64,000 nucleotides of DNA from contig NZ_VZPP01000002.1 of assembly GCF_008801475.1 (NCBI RefSeq), positions 248,001-312,000 of the forward strand. Direction: 5' to 3'. The DNA is from Pseudomonas moorei. GTDB lineage: Bacteria > Pseudomonadota > Gammaproteobacteria > Pseudomonadales > Pseudomonadaceae. Positions 8,962 through 19,158 of the stretch are shown one piece after another (the stretch's first letter is position 1; each line of letters starts with the position of its first letter). Both the position numbers and the translations under genes were made by a program. The notes beneath the pieces are model-generated. The model did no database searches. It was not told where the DNA came from and saw only the letters and a list, made by a program, of their open reading frames with translations.

Positions 8962-9441
8962 ATGATGAGAAAACCGGGGCTTTTTGCCATGTTGTTGATG
9001 GTCCAGGCTGGCCATGTTCTGGCGGCGGATGATGCACAACAGGACAAAGGCTTCTGGTATGCACAGACCAGCATCTACACCCGACATTACTCACCTGATC
9101 CCGACCACAATAACAATCAGGATCTGATTGGCATTGAACGCAATGACGCGTCTGGCTGGGTATTTGGTGGAGCAACTTTTCGCAACTCGTTCAGCCAGCG
9201 CTCCAACTATGCCTATGCCGGTAAACGCTATGAGAGTGCCGAGTATCCGGTGTATCTGAAATTGACCGGCGGGCTGCTCGAGGGCTACAGCGGCCGGTAC
9301 AAGGACAAGATTCCACTCAACCACTTCGGCATTGCGCCGGTGATCATTCCATCCGTTGGCGCGCACTACGGCCCGCTGGCCGCCGAGTTGGTGTTCCTCG
9401 GCGCCAACGCGGCCATGGTGACGACGGGCATTCGCTTCTAG
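8962..9441 (+). CDS. PagP-like outer membrane beta-barrel protein (lipid A palmitoyltransferase candidate)
   Basis: This 159-aa protein has a signal peptide (about MMRKPGLFAMLLMVQAGHVLA, then ADDAQQ). Its mature part is short and beta-rich and ends in Phe (TTGIRF), as outer membrane barrels do. The run FWYAQTSIYTRHYSPDPDHN with GWVFGGATFRNSFSQRS resembles the divergent Pseudomonas PagP family, which transfers palmitate to lipid A. Homologues are often mislabelled as glycerol-3-phosphate transporters, which the size and topology exclude. Two adjacent ATGs (8962 and 8965) both suit the AGAGG site. Assignment rests on recalled resemblance; an alignment to P. aeruginosa PagP would settle it. Confidence 0.65.
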   Translation: MMRKPGLFAMLLMVQAGHVLAADDAQQDKGFWYAQTSIYTRHYSPDPDHNNNQDLIGIERNDASGWVFGGATFRNSFSQRSNYAYAGKRYESAEYPVYLKLTGGLLEGYSGRYKDKIPLNHFGIAPVIIPSVGAHYGPLAAELVFLGANAAMVTTGIRF

Positions 9442-9462
9442 AAAGGGCCTGCCGGGCGGCAA

Positions 9463-9513
9463 TCAAGAGCGCGGATCAAGAGCGGGGATCAAGATCGCGG
9501 ATCAAGATCGCGG
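9463..9513. repeat. Short tandem repeat, about 12-15-base unit
   Basis: Four imperfect copies of a unit of the form AGCGCGGATCAAG / ATCGCGGATCAAG run head to tail, starting downstream of the PagP-like gene. The last copies overlap the stop codon and final codons of the reductase on the other strand. Confidence 0.8.
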
Positions 9514-10470
9514 CGCGTACGCAAATACGTCGGCTCGCATCTGGTGGGCGTCCATCCCCGCCTCGACCAGCGCATCCAGCGTGCCGTAGACCATCGCCGG
9601 CGAACCACTGGCATACACGTGCAGTGCCTTGAGATCCGGGAAGTCCTCGCGAACGGCTTCATGCAACATGCCGCAACGCCCCTGCCATCCGCACTGATCG
9701 CTGACGACTTTATGCAGGAACAGATTGGGCAATTTCAGCCACTCGTCCCAATGTTCGATTTGATAAAAATCTTCGGGCCGACGCACGCCCCAATACAGGT
9801 GTACGGGATGTTTGAAGCCCGTGGCACGGCAATGTTCGATCAGGCCGTGGACCTGCCCCATGCCGGTACCCGCAGCGATCAGCACCAGTGGACCGTCTGG
9901 CAACTCGGCCAGGTGCGTGTCGCCGAACGGCATGTCGATCCGCACCATCGTTTCGCGTTGCAATTGTTTGATCAGGTTCAGCGCACTGGCTTCGCGCGCC
10001 AGCACGTGGATTTCCAGATCGCGCCCGCCTGATGGAGCCGAGGCCAGGGAAAACGACGACTTTTCGCCGTTGTCCCGGTGAATCATCAGATACTGCCCCG
10101 CGTGATAACGCGGCGGTTTGCCGGCCGGCGCCCGCAGCCGTACCCGCCAGGTATCACCGCCGACGTCGGTGCAACTGGTGACCTGACACGACAGACTGCG
10201 CACCGGCAACTCTCCCAGCGCGAGCACGCCATCCCACAGCACAATGCAGTCTTCCAGCGGCTCTGCTATGCAAGTGTAGAACTCACCATGGTCGCGCACA
10301 CCGCCGGCCTGTTCGACACGCCCCTCCACCAGCAGCGCGGCACACACGTGGCAATTACCGTTACGACAGCTTTGCGGGCATTCATAGCCCAGACGGCGTG
10401 CGCCATCGAGAATCCGCTCGCCGGGCAGGATATCCAGCACCGCTCCGGAGGGCTGCAAAGTTACACGCAT
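9502..10470 (-). CDS. NAD(P)H-dependent flavin reductase with N-terminal [2Fe-2S] ferredoxin domain
   Basis: This 322-aa protein combines a plant-type ferredoxin domain with an FNR-like FAD/NAD module. Iron-sulfur ligands are visible as C35-x4-C40-x2-C43 and C67. A flavin-binding RxxS-type motif is present in KSSFSLASAP, and the nucleotide site is LVLIAAGTGMGQV. Such proteins are usually named CDP-6-deoxy-delta-3,4-glucoseen reductase after a deoxysugar enzyme, but no sugar genes lie nearby. The ATG at 10470 overlaps the ubiD stop (TGATG), so the two are co-translated. E. coli ubiD is likewise followed by fre, a related flavin reductase, suggesting a link to flavin supply or ubiquinone synthesis (inference). 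Confidence 0.87.
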   Translation of the reverse strand: MRVTLQPSGAVLDILPGERILDGARRLGYECPQSCRNGNCHVCAALLVEGRVEQAGGVRDHGEFYTCIAEPLEDCIVLWDGVLALGELPVRSLSCQVTSCTDVGGDTWRVRLRAPAGKPPRYHAGQYLMIHRDNGEKSSFSLASAPSGGRDLEIHVLAREASALNLIKQLQRETMVRIDMPFGDTHLAELPDGPLVLIAAGTGMGQVHGLIEHCRATGFKHPVHLYWGVRRPEDFYQIEHWDEWLKLPNLFLHKVVSDQCGWQGRCGMLHEAVREDFPDLKALHVYASGSPAMVYGTLDALVEAGMDAHQMRADVFAYAPRS

Positions 10471-11936
10471 CAATCTATTCCTAACTGATTCCAGATGGCA
10501 TCGATCCGCTTGGTCACGGCTTCGTCCTTGACGATGACCCGACCCCACTCCCGCGTGGTTTCGCCCGGCCATTTATGCGTGGCATCGAGCCCCATCTTCG
10601 AACCCAGACCGGACACCGGAGAGGCGAAGTCGAGGTAGTCGATCGGCGTGTTTTCGATCATCACCGTGTCGCGCTTGGGGTCCATGCGCGTGGTGATGGC
10701 CCAGATCACGTCGTTCCAGTCCCGTGCGTTGATATCGTCGTCAGTGACGATAACGAACTTGGTGTACATGAACTGTCGCAAAAACGACCAGACGCCGAGC
10801 ATTACCCGCTTGGCATGCCCCGGATACGACTTCTTCATGGTCACGACGGCCATGCGATACGAGCAACCTTCGGGCGGCAGGTAGAAATCGGTGATCTCCG
10901 GGAACTGCTTCTGCAGGATCGGCACGAACACTTCGTTCAGCGCCACCCCGAGAATCGCCGGTTCATCCGGTGGACGCCCGGTGTAGGTGCTGTGGTAAAT
11001 CGGCTTGATGCGGTGGGTAATGCGCTCGACCGTAAACACCGGGAAGCTGTCGACTTCGTTGTAGTAACCGGTGTGGTCGCCATACGGACCTTCGTCCGCC
11101 ATCTCGCCGGGATGGATCACGCCTTCAAGGATGATTTCGGCCGTGGCCGGCACTTGCAGGTCATTGCCACGGCACTTCACCAGTTCGGTGCGGTTACCGC
11201 GCAGCAGGCCGGCAAAGGCGTATTCGGAGAGGGTATCGGGCACCGGGGTCACGGCGCCGAGGATGGTCGCGGGATCGGCGCCCAGCGCCACGGCCACCGG
11301 GAACGGTTGGCCCGGATGCTTCTCGCACCACTCACGGTAATCCAGGGCGCCGCCGCGATGGCTCAGCCAGCGCATGATGACCTTGTTGCGGCCAATCACT
11401 TGCTGGCGGTAGATACCGAGATTCTGCCGATCCTTGTTCGGGCCCTTGGTGACGGTCAGGCCCCAGGTGATCAGCGGGGCGACATCCCCAGGCCAGCAGG
11501 TCTGCACCGGCAACATGGCAAGGTCGACGTCGTCACCTTCTATGACCACTTCCTGGCAGATCGCATCTTTGACGACCTTGGGCGCCATCGAGATGATCTT
11601 GCGGAAGATCGGCAACTTGGACCAGGCATCTTTCAGCCCCTTCGGCGGCTCGGGCTCCTTGAGGAACGCCAACAGCTTGCCAATCTCGCGCAGTTCGCTG
11701 ACCGATTCGGCGCCCATGCCCATGGCTACCCGCTCAGGCGTACCGAACAGGTTGCCGAGCACCGGAATGTCGTAACCGGTTGGCTTTTCGAACAATAGTG
11801 CCGGGCCTTTGGCACGCAGCGTACGGTCACAGACCTCGGTCATCTCCAGCACAGGAGAGACGGGGATCTGGATGCGTTTCAACTCTCCGCGCTGCTCAAG
11901 CTGCTGCACGAAATCCCGAAGATCCTTGAATTTCAT
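10470..11936 (-). CDS. ubiD: 4-hydroxy-3-polyprenylbenzoate decarboxylase UbiD
   Basis: This 488-aa enzyme decarboxylates 3-octaprenyl-4-hydroxybenzoate in ubiquinone synthesis using prenylated FMN made by UbiX. The sequence starts [22 protein letters not shown] and contains RLQ-type core blocks ([20 protein letters not shown]), the active-site [11 protein letters not shown] segment and [20 protein letters not shown]. The ATG at 11936 is preferred because AGGGG lies about 11 bases before it; a GTG at 11948 has no spacing to that site. It heads a two-gene unit with the flavin reductase. The length is normal for the family (about 490 aa). Confidence 0.96.
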   Translation of the reverse strand: MKFKDLRDFVQQLEQRGELKRIQIPVSPVLEMTEVCDRTLRAKGPALLFEKPTGYDIPVLGNLFGTPERVAMGMGAESVSELREIGKLLAFLKEPEPPKGLKDAWSKLPIFRKIISMAPKVVKDAICQEVVIEGDDVDLAMLPVQTCWPGDVAPLITWGLTVTKGPNKDRQNLGIYRQQVIGRNKVIMRWLSHRGGALDYREWCEKHPGQPFPVAVALGADPATILGAVTPVPDTLSEYAFAGLLRGNRTELVKCRGNDLQVPATAEIILEGVIHPGEMADEGPYGDHTGYYNEVDSFPVFTVERITHRIKPIYHSTYTGRPPDEPAILGVALNEVFVPILQKQFPEITDFYLPPEGCSYRMAVVTMKKSYPGHAKRVMLGVWSFLRQFMYTKFVIVTDDDINARDWNDVIWAITTRMDPKRDTVMIENTPIDYLDFASPVSGLGSKMGLDATHKWPGETTREWGRVIVKDEAVTKRIDAIWNQLGID

Positions 11937-12016
11937 TGAAGATGGCACCCCTAAAATAGGCGTACATCCTACCTGCTCTGACGGTCAAACAGCAGCCCGT
12001 CAGTGCCCGGCATCGC

Positions 12017-13972
12017 TCAATTGTGGCTCGCACCCAGCAGCAGCGGCACAAACAACGGACTCAACCTGGCGCCTCCCACATCTGACAAGTGATCCTCGTC
12101 CCGGTATTGCGAGCGGCCGTCGACCTCGATGCTGCAAATTCTACTGGTGCACATCATTGGCGTAGGGTCGATCACGTGCACCCCTGGATCGGCAGCACTC
12201 ATGGAATCGAACAAGGCATTGATGAAATGCTGTCGTGTCAGATGTTCTTCGAGCGGACGACCGAGCCCCTCGGCCGAACGCCCGATCCGAGCCAGGCTAG
12301 TGAGGCGGTTGACACTGCCTTTGCTTTGCAGTGGTACGTCCTTGAACAGCCAGACTTGCACCCCTGCCTCTCGCAACGCGGCCACGCGCGCCTTCAGCGC
12401 AGCAGCCATACGTTGCTCGGCCTGAGCGGTAGTGTCATTGGAGTTGAGCAATACTTTTTTGTCGCCGTCTTCACGACCATATACGTTCAGGCTCCAATTG
12501 GACGCCAGCACCACCTCCTTTATCCCGAGACTGCGCACTTTTTCCATGGTCTGTTCGTTGAAGTCTATACAACGCTGGCGCTGATCATTACTGAGTACCG
12601 GCGAGCAGGCGCTCATGCTGAACAGCCAGATCGGGCGCCCTTCGCGACGGGCGTTGCGTTCGATGGCCGGCAGCAATGCCGCGGCGTGGCTGTCGCCCCA
12701 AAACATTTGTGTGGCCGGGATATCCTTGTTGTTACCGACCAGACAAGCCTTGTCCAGCGACTTGTCCTGGGTGACCAGCATGCAATTCAACTGTCCGGCC
12801 CGCCATTCCTGGGCCTGGGCAAATTCCAGCGCCTTGCCGGTCAAGCGCTGGGGAAGGCCGTCAGCTGAATTGATCGCCGTCCCCGTCGTCGCCAGCACCA
12901 CGATGACAGCAACAGCCCCGGCCAACACCGCGTTACGAGTGGCGAGCAGACGCTTCTCCCGGAACGGCAACTCGACATAGCGCAGGCTCAACCACGCCAG
13001 CCCCAGCGACAGGGTGATCCAGCCGATCGCCTCCAGCGGTTGAATGCCGTCGATGGAAATGGCGTTGGCGTAGACATAGACCGGCCAGTGCCACAGGTAC
13101 AGCGAGTAAGAGAGCAGGCCCACCCAGACCAGCGCACGCAGGCTCAACAACCGCGCGGTCCAGCTCGCGCCTTGCGCACCTGACCAGATCAGCGCAGTCG
13201 TGCCCAACACCGGCAACAGGGCGGCCCAGCCCGGAAATACGGTGGATTTGTCAAAAGTGAATACCGCAACCAGCACCGCGACCAGCCCGGCGAGGCCGAC
13301 AACCTGATACACCCACGCACGCACCGCCTGCTTGGGCGCCGGCATCACAGCCAGCATGGCTCCGCAGAGCAACTCCCAGGCCCGGGTCGGCAGCGAAAAG
13401 AACGTGAATTCCGGCTTTTGCTCGATGTAATGAATATTCAAGCCGAACGAGATCAGCAGTACGGCGAGCAACATCCAGCGCCAGTGGCGGACATAACGGA
13501 TCAGGGCTGTCATCAGCAACGGGAAGAAAATGTAGTACTGCTCTTCCACGGCCAGCGACCAGGTATGCAGCAGCGGCTTCAGCTCGGAGGCAGGCTGGAA
13601 GTAGCCGTCCTCACGCATGAACAGAATGTTGGAGATGAACAGCGACTGATAGCGCACTGTTCGTCCCAGCTCGGAAAAGTCCTTGGCCGTCAGCAGCAGC
13701 CAGCCCAGCGCCAGCGTGACCAACATGACCATGGTCAGGGCAGGAATGATACGACGGGCACGACGCGCCCAGAAATCAATGAAGCTGAAACGCTGTGCAC
13801 TGATTTCACGGAACAGGATGGTGGTGATCAGGAAGCCGGAAATGACGAAAAATACGTCGACGCCGACAAAGCCGCCACTGAATGTATTGAATCCGAAATG
13901 AAAAAGTACGACGGGAATAACCGCCAATGCCCGTAATCCGTCGATATCACGGCGATTGCCAAACGTGTGCAT
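12017..13972 (-). CDS. Membrane acyltransferase with C-terminal SGNH domain (OafA/YrhL type)
   Basis: This 651-aa protein probably O-acetylates a cell-surface polysaccharide. The N-terminal acyltransferase-3 domain (about residues 1-345, around ten spans) starts RDIDGLRALAVIPVVLFHFG and has GGFVGVDVFFVISGFL and SLAVEEQYYIFFP, all diagnostic. The C-terminal SGNH esterase-like domain has FWGDSHAAALLPAI (catalytic Ser region) and ends with a DEDHLSDVG block holding the Asp/His pair. It lies between ubiD and rho, with no glycan genes adjacent, so its target polymer cannot be inferred. Pseudomonads carry an O-antigen-acetylase-type gene at this position. Confidence 0.9.
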   Translation of the reverse strand: MHTFGNRRDIDGLRALAVIPVVLFHFGFNTFSGGFVGVDVFFVISGFLITTILFREISAQRFSFIDFWARRARRIIPALTMVMLVTLALGWLLLTAKDFSELGRTVRYQSLFISNILFMREDGYFQPASELKPLLHTWSLAVEEQYYIFFPLLMTALIRYVRHWRWMLLAVLLISFGLNIHYIEQKPEFTFFSLPTRAWELLCGAMLAVMPAPKQAVRAWVYQVVGLAGLVAVLVAVFTFDKSTVFPGWAALLPVLGTTALIWSGAQGASWTARLLSLRALVWVGLLSYSLYLWHWPVYVYANAISIDGIQPLEAIGWITLSLGLAWLSLRYVELPFREKRLLATRNAVLAGAVAVIVVLATTGTAINSADGLPQRLTGKALEFAQAQEWRAGQLNCMLVTQDKSLDKACLVGNNKDIPATQMFWGDSHAAALLPAIERNARREGRPIWLFSMSACSPVLSNDQRQRCIDFNEQTMEKVRSLGIKEVVLASNWSLNVYGREDGDKKVLLNSNDTTAQAEQRMAAALKARVAALREAGVQVWLFKDVPLQSKGSVNRLTSLARIGRSAEGLGRPLEEHLTRQHFINALFDSMSAADPGVHVIDPTPMMCTSRICSIEVDGRSQYRDEDHLSDVGGARLSPLFVPLLLGASHN

Positions 13973-14066
13973 AAAAGCCCTTTCTCATTTTTGGATACAT
14001 AGTCCAAGGAAAGGGCGCACGTTATCAACAGCACAGATTTCAATCCAGATACAAATAGACCGGCAC

Positions 14067-14098
14067 AAAAAAAGCGCCCTTTCAGGGCGCTTCTTTTT
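14067..14098 (-). terminator. Intrinsic terminator of rho
   Basis: On the minus strand, GCGCCCT-GAA-AGGGCGC forms the stem and is followed by a run of seven T. It begins about 15 bases after the rho stop codon. A-tracts on the other side could also allow function in the opposite direction. Confidence 0.92.
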
Positions 14099-14112
14099 AA
14101 ACAGCTTTCTTG

Positions 14113-15372
<1,260 letters not shown>

Positions 15373-15568
15373 ATAGGAATGACGTAATCATTTATGGAGG
15401 GGGGAAATTAAGCTTTTGGCTTAATGAGGCCGCGCCGCGGAGAAGGCGACAGGATCGCGTACTTATTCGAAAAGGAGAGCGTCGGCGACGGCTAGCAGGG
15501 GGCACTGGAGAAACCAGTGCGGGGCCGAATGTAACACCTGAGTTTCGGAGCGTCTAGCCCCTTATAAC

Positions 15569-15599
15569 GAAAAAGCCCCGCTATTTGCGGGGCTTTTTC
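15569..15599. terminator. Intrinsic terminator between trxA and rho
   Basis: GAAAAAGCCCCGC and GCGGGGCTTTTTC form a strong stem with a short loop (TATTT) and T-tracts in both directions. It terminates trxA, about 20 bases after its stop, and separates it from the rho leader. Confidence 0.93.
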
Positions 15600-15619
15600 A
15601 TGGCACGCTACAACGACGC

Positions 15620-15949
15620 TTAGATGTTGGCGTCGAGGAAGGCCGCCAGCTGCGACTTCGACAGCGCACCGACCTTGGTCGCTTCGACGTTGCCGTTCTT
15701 GAACAGCATCAGGGTCGGGATACCACGCACGCCATGCTTGGCCGGGGTTTCCTGGTTTTCGTCGATGTTCAGTTTGGCAACGGTCAGCTTGCCTTTGTAG
15801 GTCTCGGCAATTTCGTCCAGAACAGGAGCGATCATTTTGCAAGGGCCGCACCATTCAGCCCAGTAATCGACCAGTACAGCGCCTTCAGCCTTGAGTACGT
15901 CGGCCTCGAAGCTAGCGTCGCTAACGTGTTTGATAAGATCGCTGCTCAT
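15620..15949 (-). CDS. trxA: Thioredoxin 1
   Basis: This 109-aa cytoplasmic disulfide reductase carries the redox site WCGPC at residues 33-37. The conserved cis-proline segment [11 protein letters not shown] is also present. The ATG at 15949 follows TGGAGAA with correct spacing and gives the normal N-terminus [12 protein letters not shown] longer open frame upstream lacks family similarity. trxA next to rho is the standard order in gammaproteobacteria. It has its own terminator at 15569. Confidence 0.97.
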   Translation of the reverse strand: MSSDLIKHVSDASFEADVLKAEGAVLVDYWAEWCGPCKMIAPVLDEIAETYKGKLTVAKLNIDENQETPAKHGVRGIPTLMLFKNGNVEATKVGALSKSQLAAFLDANI

Positions 15950-16070
15950 GGAATTCTCCAGGGTTGTAAGCAAAAAAACGTGGCCCATCATAGCTGCCCT
16001 TCCCACGTTCAGGAAGCCGCAGTTGATTGAGTCTCGCTATGGTGGTGCATGAGTTTGGGTATAGCCCAAG

Positions 16071-16778
16071 TCAGGTCGCGGCGGGAGCGACGAAAGCGAT
16101 TCCGGTGCGCAGGGCGGCATTGCGCACATGCTCATGCATGGCTTTCTGCGCGGCCCCAGAGGCACGCCGGGCCAGCGCCCGCAGGACTTTACGGTGCTCC
16201 TGCCAGGTTTCCATGGCCCGCTCGGCCCGGATGAACGGTAGTTTCTGGCTTTCCAGGAAGATGTCGGCGCTGGCGGTCAGAATGCTCAGCATCGCCTGAT
16301 TGCCACTGGCGAGCAGAATGCGCCGGTGGAAGTCGAAGTCCAGGCGCGCAGCCGCCTCGAAGTCGCCGGACTTCAGCTCAATGCGCATGGCGGCGACATT
16401 GTCTTCCAGCGCATCGAGCTCATCGGTGCTCAAGGTCACGGCGGCGAGCCCCGCCGCAAAACCCTCCAGTGCATAGCGCAATTGAAAGATATCCAGCGGC
16501 GAAGCCTGCGCCGCGAACGGCCAGCCCGGTGCGCCCTCGCCTCGCGGCAGCTCCACGGGCGACTGCACGAACACGCCTTTACCGGGCTGGATGCTGATAA
16601 CCCCCAGCGCACTGAGCGATGACAAGGCCTCGCGCAGCGACGCTCGACTGACCCCCAATTGCAGCGCCAGGTCCCTTTGCGAGGGCAAGGCACCGCCCGG
16701 ACCGAAACCCTGTTCGGTGATCAGTTTGCGGATGGCTTGCAGCGCCACTTCGGGTACGGCGCGGGAGATCGAATTCAT
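16071..16778 (-). CDS. FadR-subfamily (GntR, FCD domain) transcription regulator
   Basis: This 235-aa regulator has an N-terminal winged helix (about 10-72) with PSQRDLALQLGVSRASLREAL and GVISIQPGKGVFV. An all-helical FCD ligand domain follows (about 90-225), with the metal-binding-type residues LDFDFHRRILLASGN. It is transcribed divergently from the amino acid importer, with 256 bases between, and most likely represses or controls it in response to a small acid or amino acid. A matching palindrome lies at 16905-16921. The ATG at 16778 gives the standard N-terminus; upstream extension is unlike the family. Confidence 0.88.
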   Translation of the reverse strand: MNSISRAVPEVALQAIRKLITEQGFGPGGALPSQRDLALQLGVSRASLREALSSLSALGVISIQPGKGVFVQSPVELPRGEGAPGWPFAAQASPLDIFQLRYALEGFAAGLAAVTLSTDELDALEDNVAAMRIELKSGDFEAAARLDFDFHRRILLASGNQAMLSILTASADIFLESQKLPFIRAERAMETWQEHRKVLRALARRASGAAQKAMHEHVRNAALRTGIAFVAPAAT

Positions 16779-16904
16779 GGTTTTCCAGACGAACCAGGCC
16801 AATAAGCGGCTAGTTGTAAAGCTATTCGCGGCGCCCGGCAAGTCGTGCCCCATGGGGGTTCGGCGATTTTCTCAGGTGCGCTATGGAGGTGCGAAACAAC
16901 ACCT

Positions 16905-16921
16905 GACTGTTCAGACCAGTA
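16905..16921. promoter_or_regulatory. Candidate FadR-type operator between regulator and importer
   Basis: On the minus strand the site reads TACTGGTCTGAACAGTC, a near-palindrome (ACTG-N7-CAGT) with the TGGT-N3-A core seen in operators of FadR/PdhR-type regulators. It lies in the divergent gap, about 114 bases before the binding-protein gene. The assignment is an inference from pattern and position. Confidence 0.45.
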
Positions 16922-17034
16922 AGACCTTGCGAAGCCAGCAAAACCGCGGCCTTGGACCCGAGAAACCCCATGTTGGCATGCCCCGTGCTCTGTCGAATCG
17001 CAGAATTTACTCCTCGCCGATTCGGAGATTTGCC

Positions 17035-17820
17035 ATGATCCAGCGATACAGCGCCCTCCTCGCTGCCCTGTTTGCCAGTCTGATGCTGAGCCAGGCACCC
17101 GCCCACGCCGACGGCCTGGAGGATGTGCTCAAGCGCGGCGTCCTTAAAGTCGCCGTGCCTCAGGACTTTCCGCCCTTCGGCTCGGTCGGCCCGGACATGA
17201 AGCCGCGCGGCCTGGATATCGATACCGCCAAATTGCTGGCCGACCAGCTCAAGGTCAGACTTGAGCTGACGCCGGTCAACAGCACCAATCGCATTCCGTT
17301 CCTGACCACCGGCAAGGTGGATCTGGTGATCTCCAGCCTCGGCAAGAACCCCGAGCGTGAAAAAGTCATCGACTTCTCCCGTGCCTACGCGCCGTTCTAC
17401 CTCGCCGTGTTCGGTCCGCCAGACGCCAACGTCAAGAGCCTGGACGACCTCAAGGGCAAAACCATCAGCGTCACCCGTGGCGCCATCGAAGACATCGAAC
17501 TGACCAAGGTCGCCCCCGAAGGCGTGACCATCAAGCGTTTCGAAGACAACAACTCGACCATCGCCGCCTACCTGGCCGGTCAGGTCGACCTGATCGCCAG
17601 CGGCAACGTGGTGATGGTGGCGATCAGCGAGAAGAGCCCGAAACGCGTGCCGGCGCTGAAAGTGAAGCTCAAAGATTCGCCGGTCTACGTGGGCATCAAC
17701 AAGAACGAGCCGGCGCTGCTGGACAAGGTCAACCAGATCCTCGTCACCGCCAAGGGCGACGGCTCTCTTGAGAAGAACGCCCTGACCTGGCTCAAAGAAC
17801 CACTGCCGGCCGACCTCTGA
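17035..17820 (+). CDS. Polar amino acid ABC transporter, periplasmic binding protein
   Basis: This 261-aa family 3 solute-binding protein has a signal peptide (about residues 1-21, ending APAHA). Its mature part has the usual layout: DVLKRGVLKVAVPQDFPPFG, GLDIDTAKLLADQL, then GKVDLVISSLGKNPEREKVIDFS. It should capture an amino acid for the permease pair encoded next. CGGAGAT upstream of the ATG at 17035 supports this start. It is the first of four co-directional genes with tight spacing (22 bases, then overlaps). Ligand identity cannot be read from sequence; glutamate/aspartate or cystine-type ligands are possible. Confidence 0.92.
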   Translation: MIQRYSALLAALFASLMLSQAPAHADGLEDVLKRGVLKVAVPQDFPPFGSVGPDMKPRGLDIDTAKLLADQLKVRLELTPVNSTNRIPFLTTGKVDLVISSLGKNPEREKVIDFSRAYAPFYLAVFGPPDANVKSLDDLKGKTISVTRGAIEDIELTKVAPEGVTIKRFEDNNSTIAAYLAGQVDLIASGNVVMVAISEKSPKRVPALKVKLKDSPVYVGINKNEPALLDKVNQILVTAKGDGSLEKNALTWLKEPLPADL

Positions 17821-17842
17821 CTCTGCGTGCAGGAGCCCCTTT

Positions 17843-18511
17843 ATGGCTTATCAGTTCGATTTCCTGCCGGTGGTGCAAAACACCGATCTGCTGCTGCGCG
17901 GGGCCTTGTTCACCCTTGAGCTGACGGCCATTGGCGCGGTGCTCGGCGTGAGTGTCGGCATCGTGGGAGCCTTGGTGCGGGCGTGGAACATCCGTCCGTT
18001 CGCCGGGATTTTCGGCGTCTATGTCGAGTTGATCCGCAACACGCCATTCCTGGTGCAGTTGTTTTTCATCTTCTTCGGCCTGCCCTCGCTGGGCCTGCAG
18101 ATTTCCGAATGGCAGGCCGCCGTGCTGGCGATGGTGATCAATCTGGGCGCGTACTCCACCGAGATCATCCGCGCCGGCATCCAGGCGATCCCCCGCGGTC
18201 AACTGGAAGCCGCGGCGGCGTTGGCGATGACGCGCTTCGAAGCGTTCCGTCACGTAGTGCTGTTGCCGGCCCTGAACAAGGTCTGGCCGGCCCTGAGCAG
18301 CCAGATCATCATCGTCATGCTCGGCTCGGCGGTGTGTTCGCAAATCGCCACGGAAGAGCTGAGCTTCGCCGCCAACTTCATTCAATCGCGCAACTTCCGC
18401 GCCTTTGAAACCTACGCCCTGACCACGCTGATCTACCTGTGCATGGCCCTGTTGATCCGCCAGTTGCTCAACTGGATCGGTCATCGATTCGTAGCAAGGA
18501 GCAGCCGATGA
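17843..18511 (+). CDS. Polar amino acid ABC transporter permease (first)
   Basis: This 222-aa HisM/GlnP-type inner membrane permease begins MAYQFDFLPVVQNTDLLLRGALFTLELT. It contains VELIRNTPFLVQLFFIFFGLP and the EAA coupling loop QLEAAAALAMTRFEAFRHVVLPALN-like block, which docks on the ATPase. About five spans are visible. Its stop overlaps the next start (ATGA at 18508-18511). It should form a heterodimer with the following permease. Confidence 0.92.
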   Translation: MAYQFDFLPVVQNTDLLLRGALFTLELTAIGAVLGVSVGIVGALVRAWNIRPFAGIFGVYVELIRNTPFLVQLFFIFFGLPSLGLQISEWQAAVLAMVINLGAYSTEIIRAGIQAIPRGQLEAAAALAMTRFEAFRHVVLLPALNKVWPALSSQIIIVMLGSAVCSQIATEELSFAANFIQSRNFRAFETYALTTLIYLCMALLIRQLLNWIGHRFVARSSR

Positions 18512-19158
18512 GCGATTTCACCTTCCTGGACATCGTGCGCAACCTGCTCACGGGCCTGCAATGGACCCTGGCCCTGTCGCTGGTGGCGTTCATCGGTGGC
18601 GGCTTGATCGGGCTGCTGATCATGGTGATGCGTATCTCGGACAATCCCCTGCCACGCAACTTCGCCCGCACCTACATCGAACTGTTCCAGGGCACGCCAC
18701 TGTTGATGCAGCTGTTTCTGGTGTTCTTCGGCGTAGCGTTGGCCGGGGTGGAAATTTCGCCGTGGGCGGCGGCAGCGCTGGCGTTGACCCTGTTCACCAG
18801 CGCTTACCTGGCAGAGATCTGGCGCGGTTGCGTCGATTCGATTCCCAACGGCCAGTGGGAAGCCTCGTCGAGCCTGGCGCTGAGCCCTCTGGAACAGTTG
18901 CGCTATGTGATCCTGCCCCAGGCGCTGCGCATCGCCGTGGCGCCGACCGTGGGCTTCTCGGTGCAGGTGGTCAAAGGCACCGCCGTGACCTCGATCATCG
19001 GCTTCACCGAGCTGACCAAAACCGGCGGCATGCTCGCCAACGCGACGTTTGAACCCTTCATGGTCTACGGCCTCGTCGCCCTCGGCTACTTCTTGCTCTG
19101 CTACCCCTTGTCCCTCAGTGCGCGCTACCTGGAAAGGAGACTGCATGCCTCTGCTTAG
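18508..19158 (+). CDS. Polar amino acid ABC transporter permease (second)
   Basis: This 216-aa permease is a paralogue of the preceding one. It has YIELFQGTPLLMQLFLVFFG and the EAA loop GQWEASSSLALSPLEQLRYVILPQ (here given as two overlapping blocks), and about five spans. The ATG at 18508 overlaps the upstream stop, implying translational coupling. Its 3' end overlaps the ATPase gene by 14 bases. Confidence 0.92.
   Translation: MSDFTFLDIVRNLLTGLQWTLALSLVAFIGGGLIGLLIMVMRISDNPLPRNFARTYIELFQGTPLLMQLFLVFFGVALAGVEISPWAAAALALTLFTSAYLAEIWRGCVDSIPNGQWEASSSLALSPLEQLRYVILPQALRIAVAPTVGFSVQVVKGTAVTSIIGFTELTKTGGMLANATFEPFMVYGLVALGYFLLCYPLSLSARYLERRLHASA

Noticed and set aside
9502..10470. Deoxysugar biosynthesis enzyme
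   Set aside because: The common name implies this, but no nucleotide-sugar genes are nearby and the gene is coupled to ubiD.
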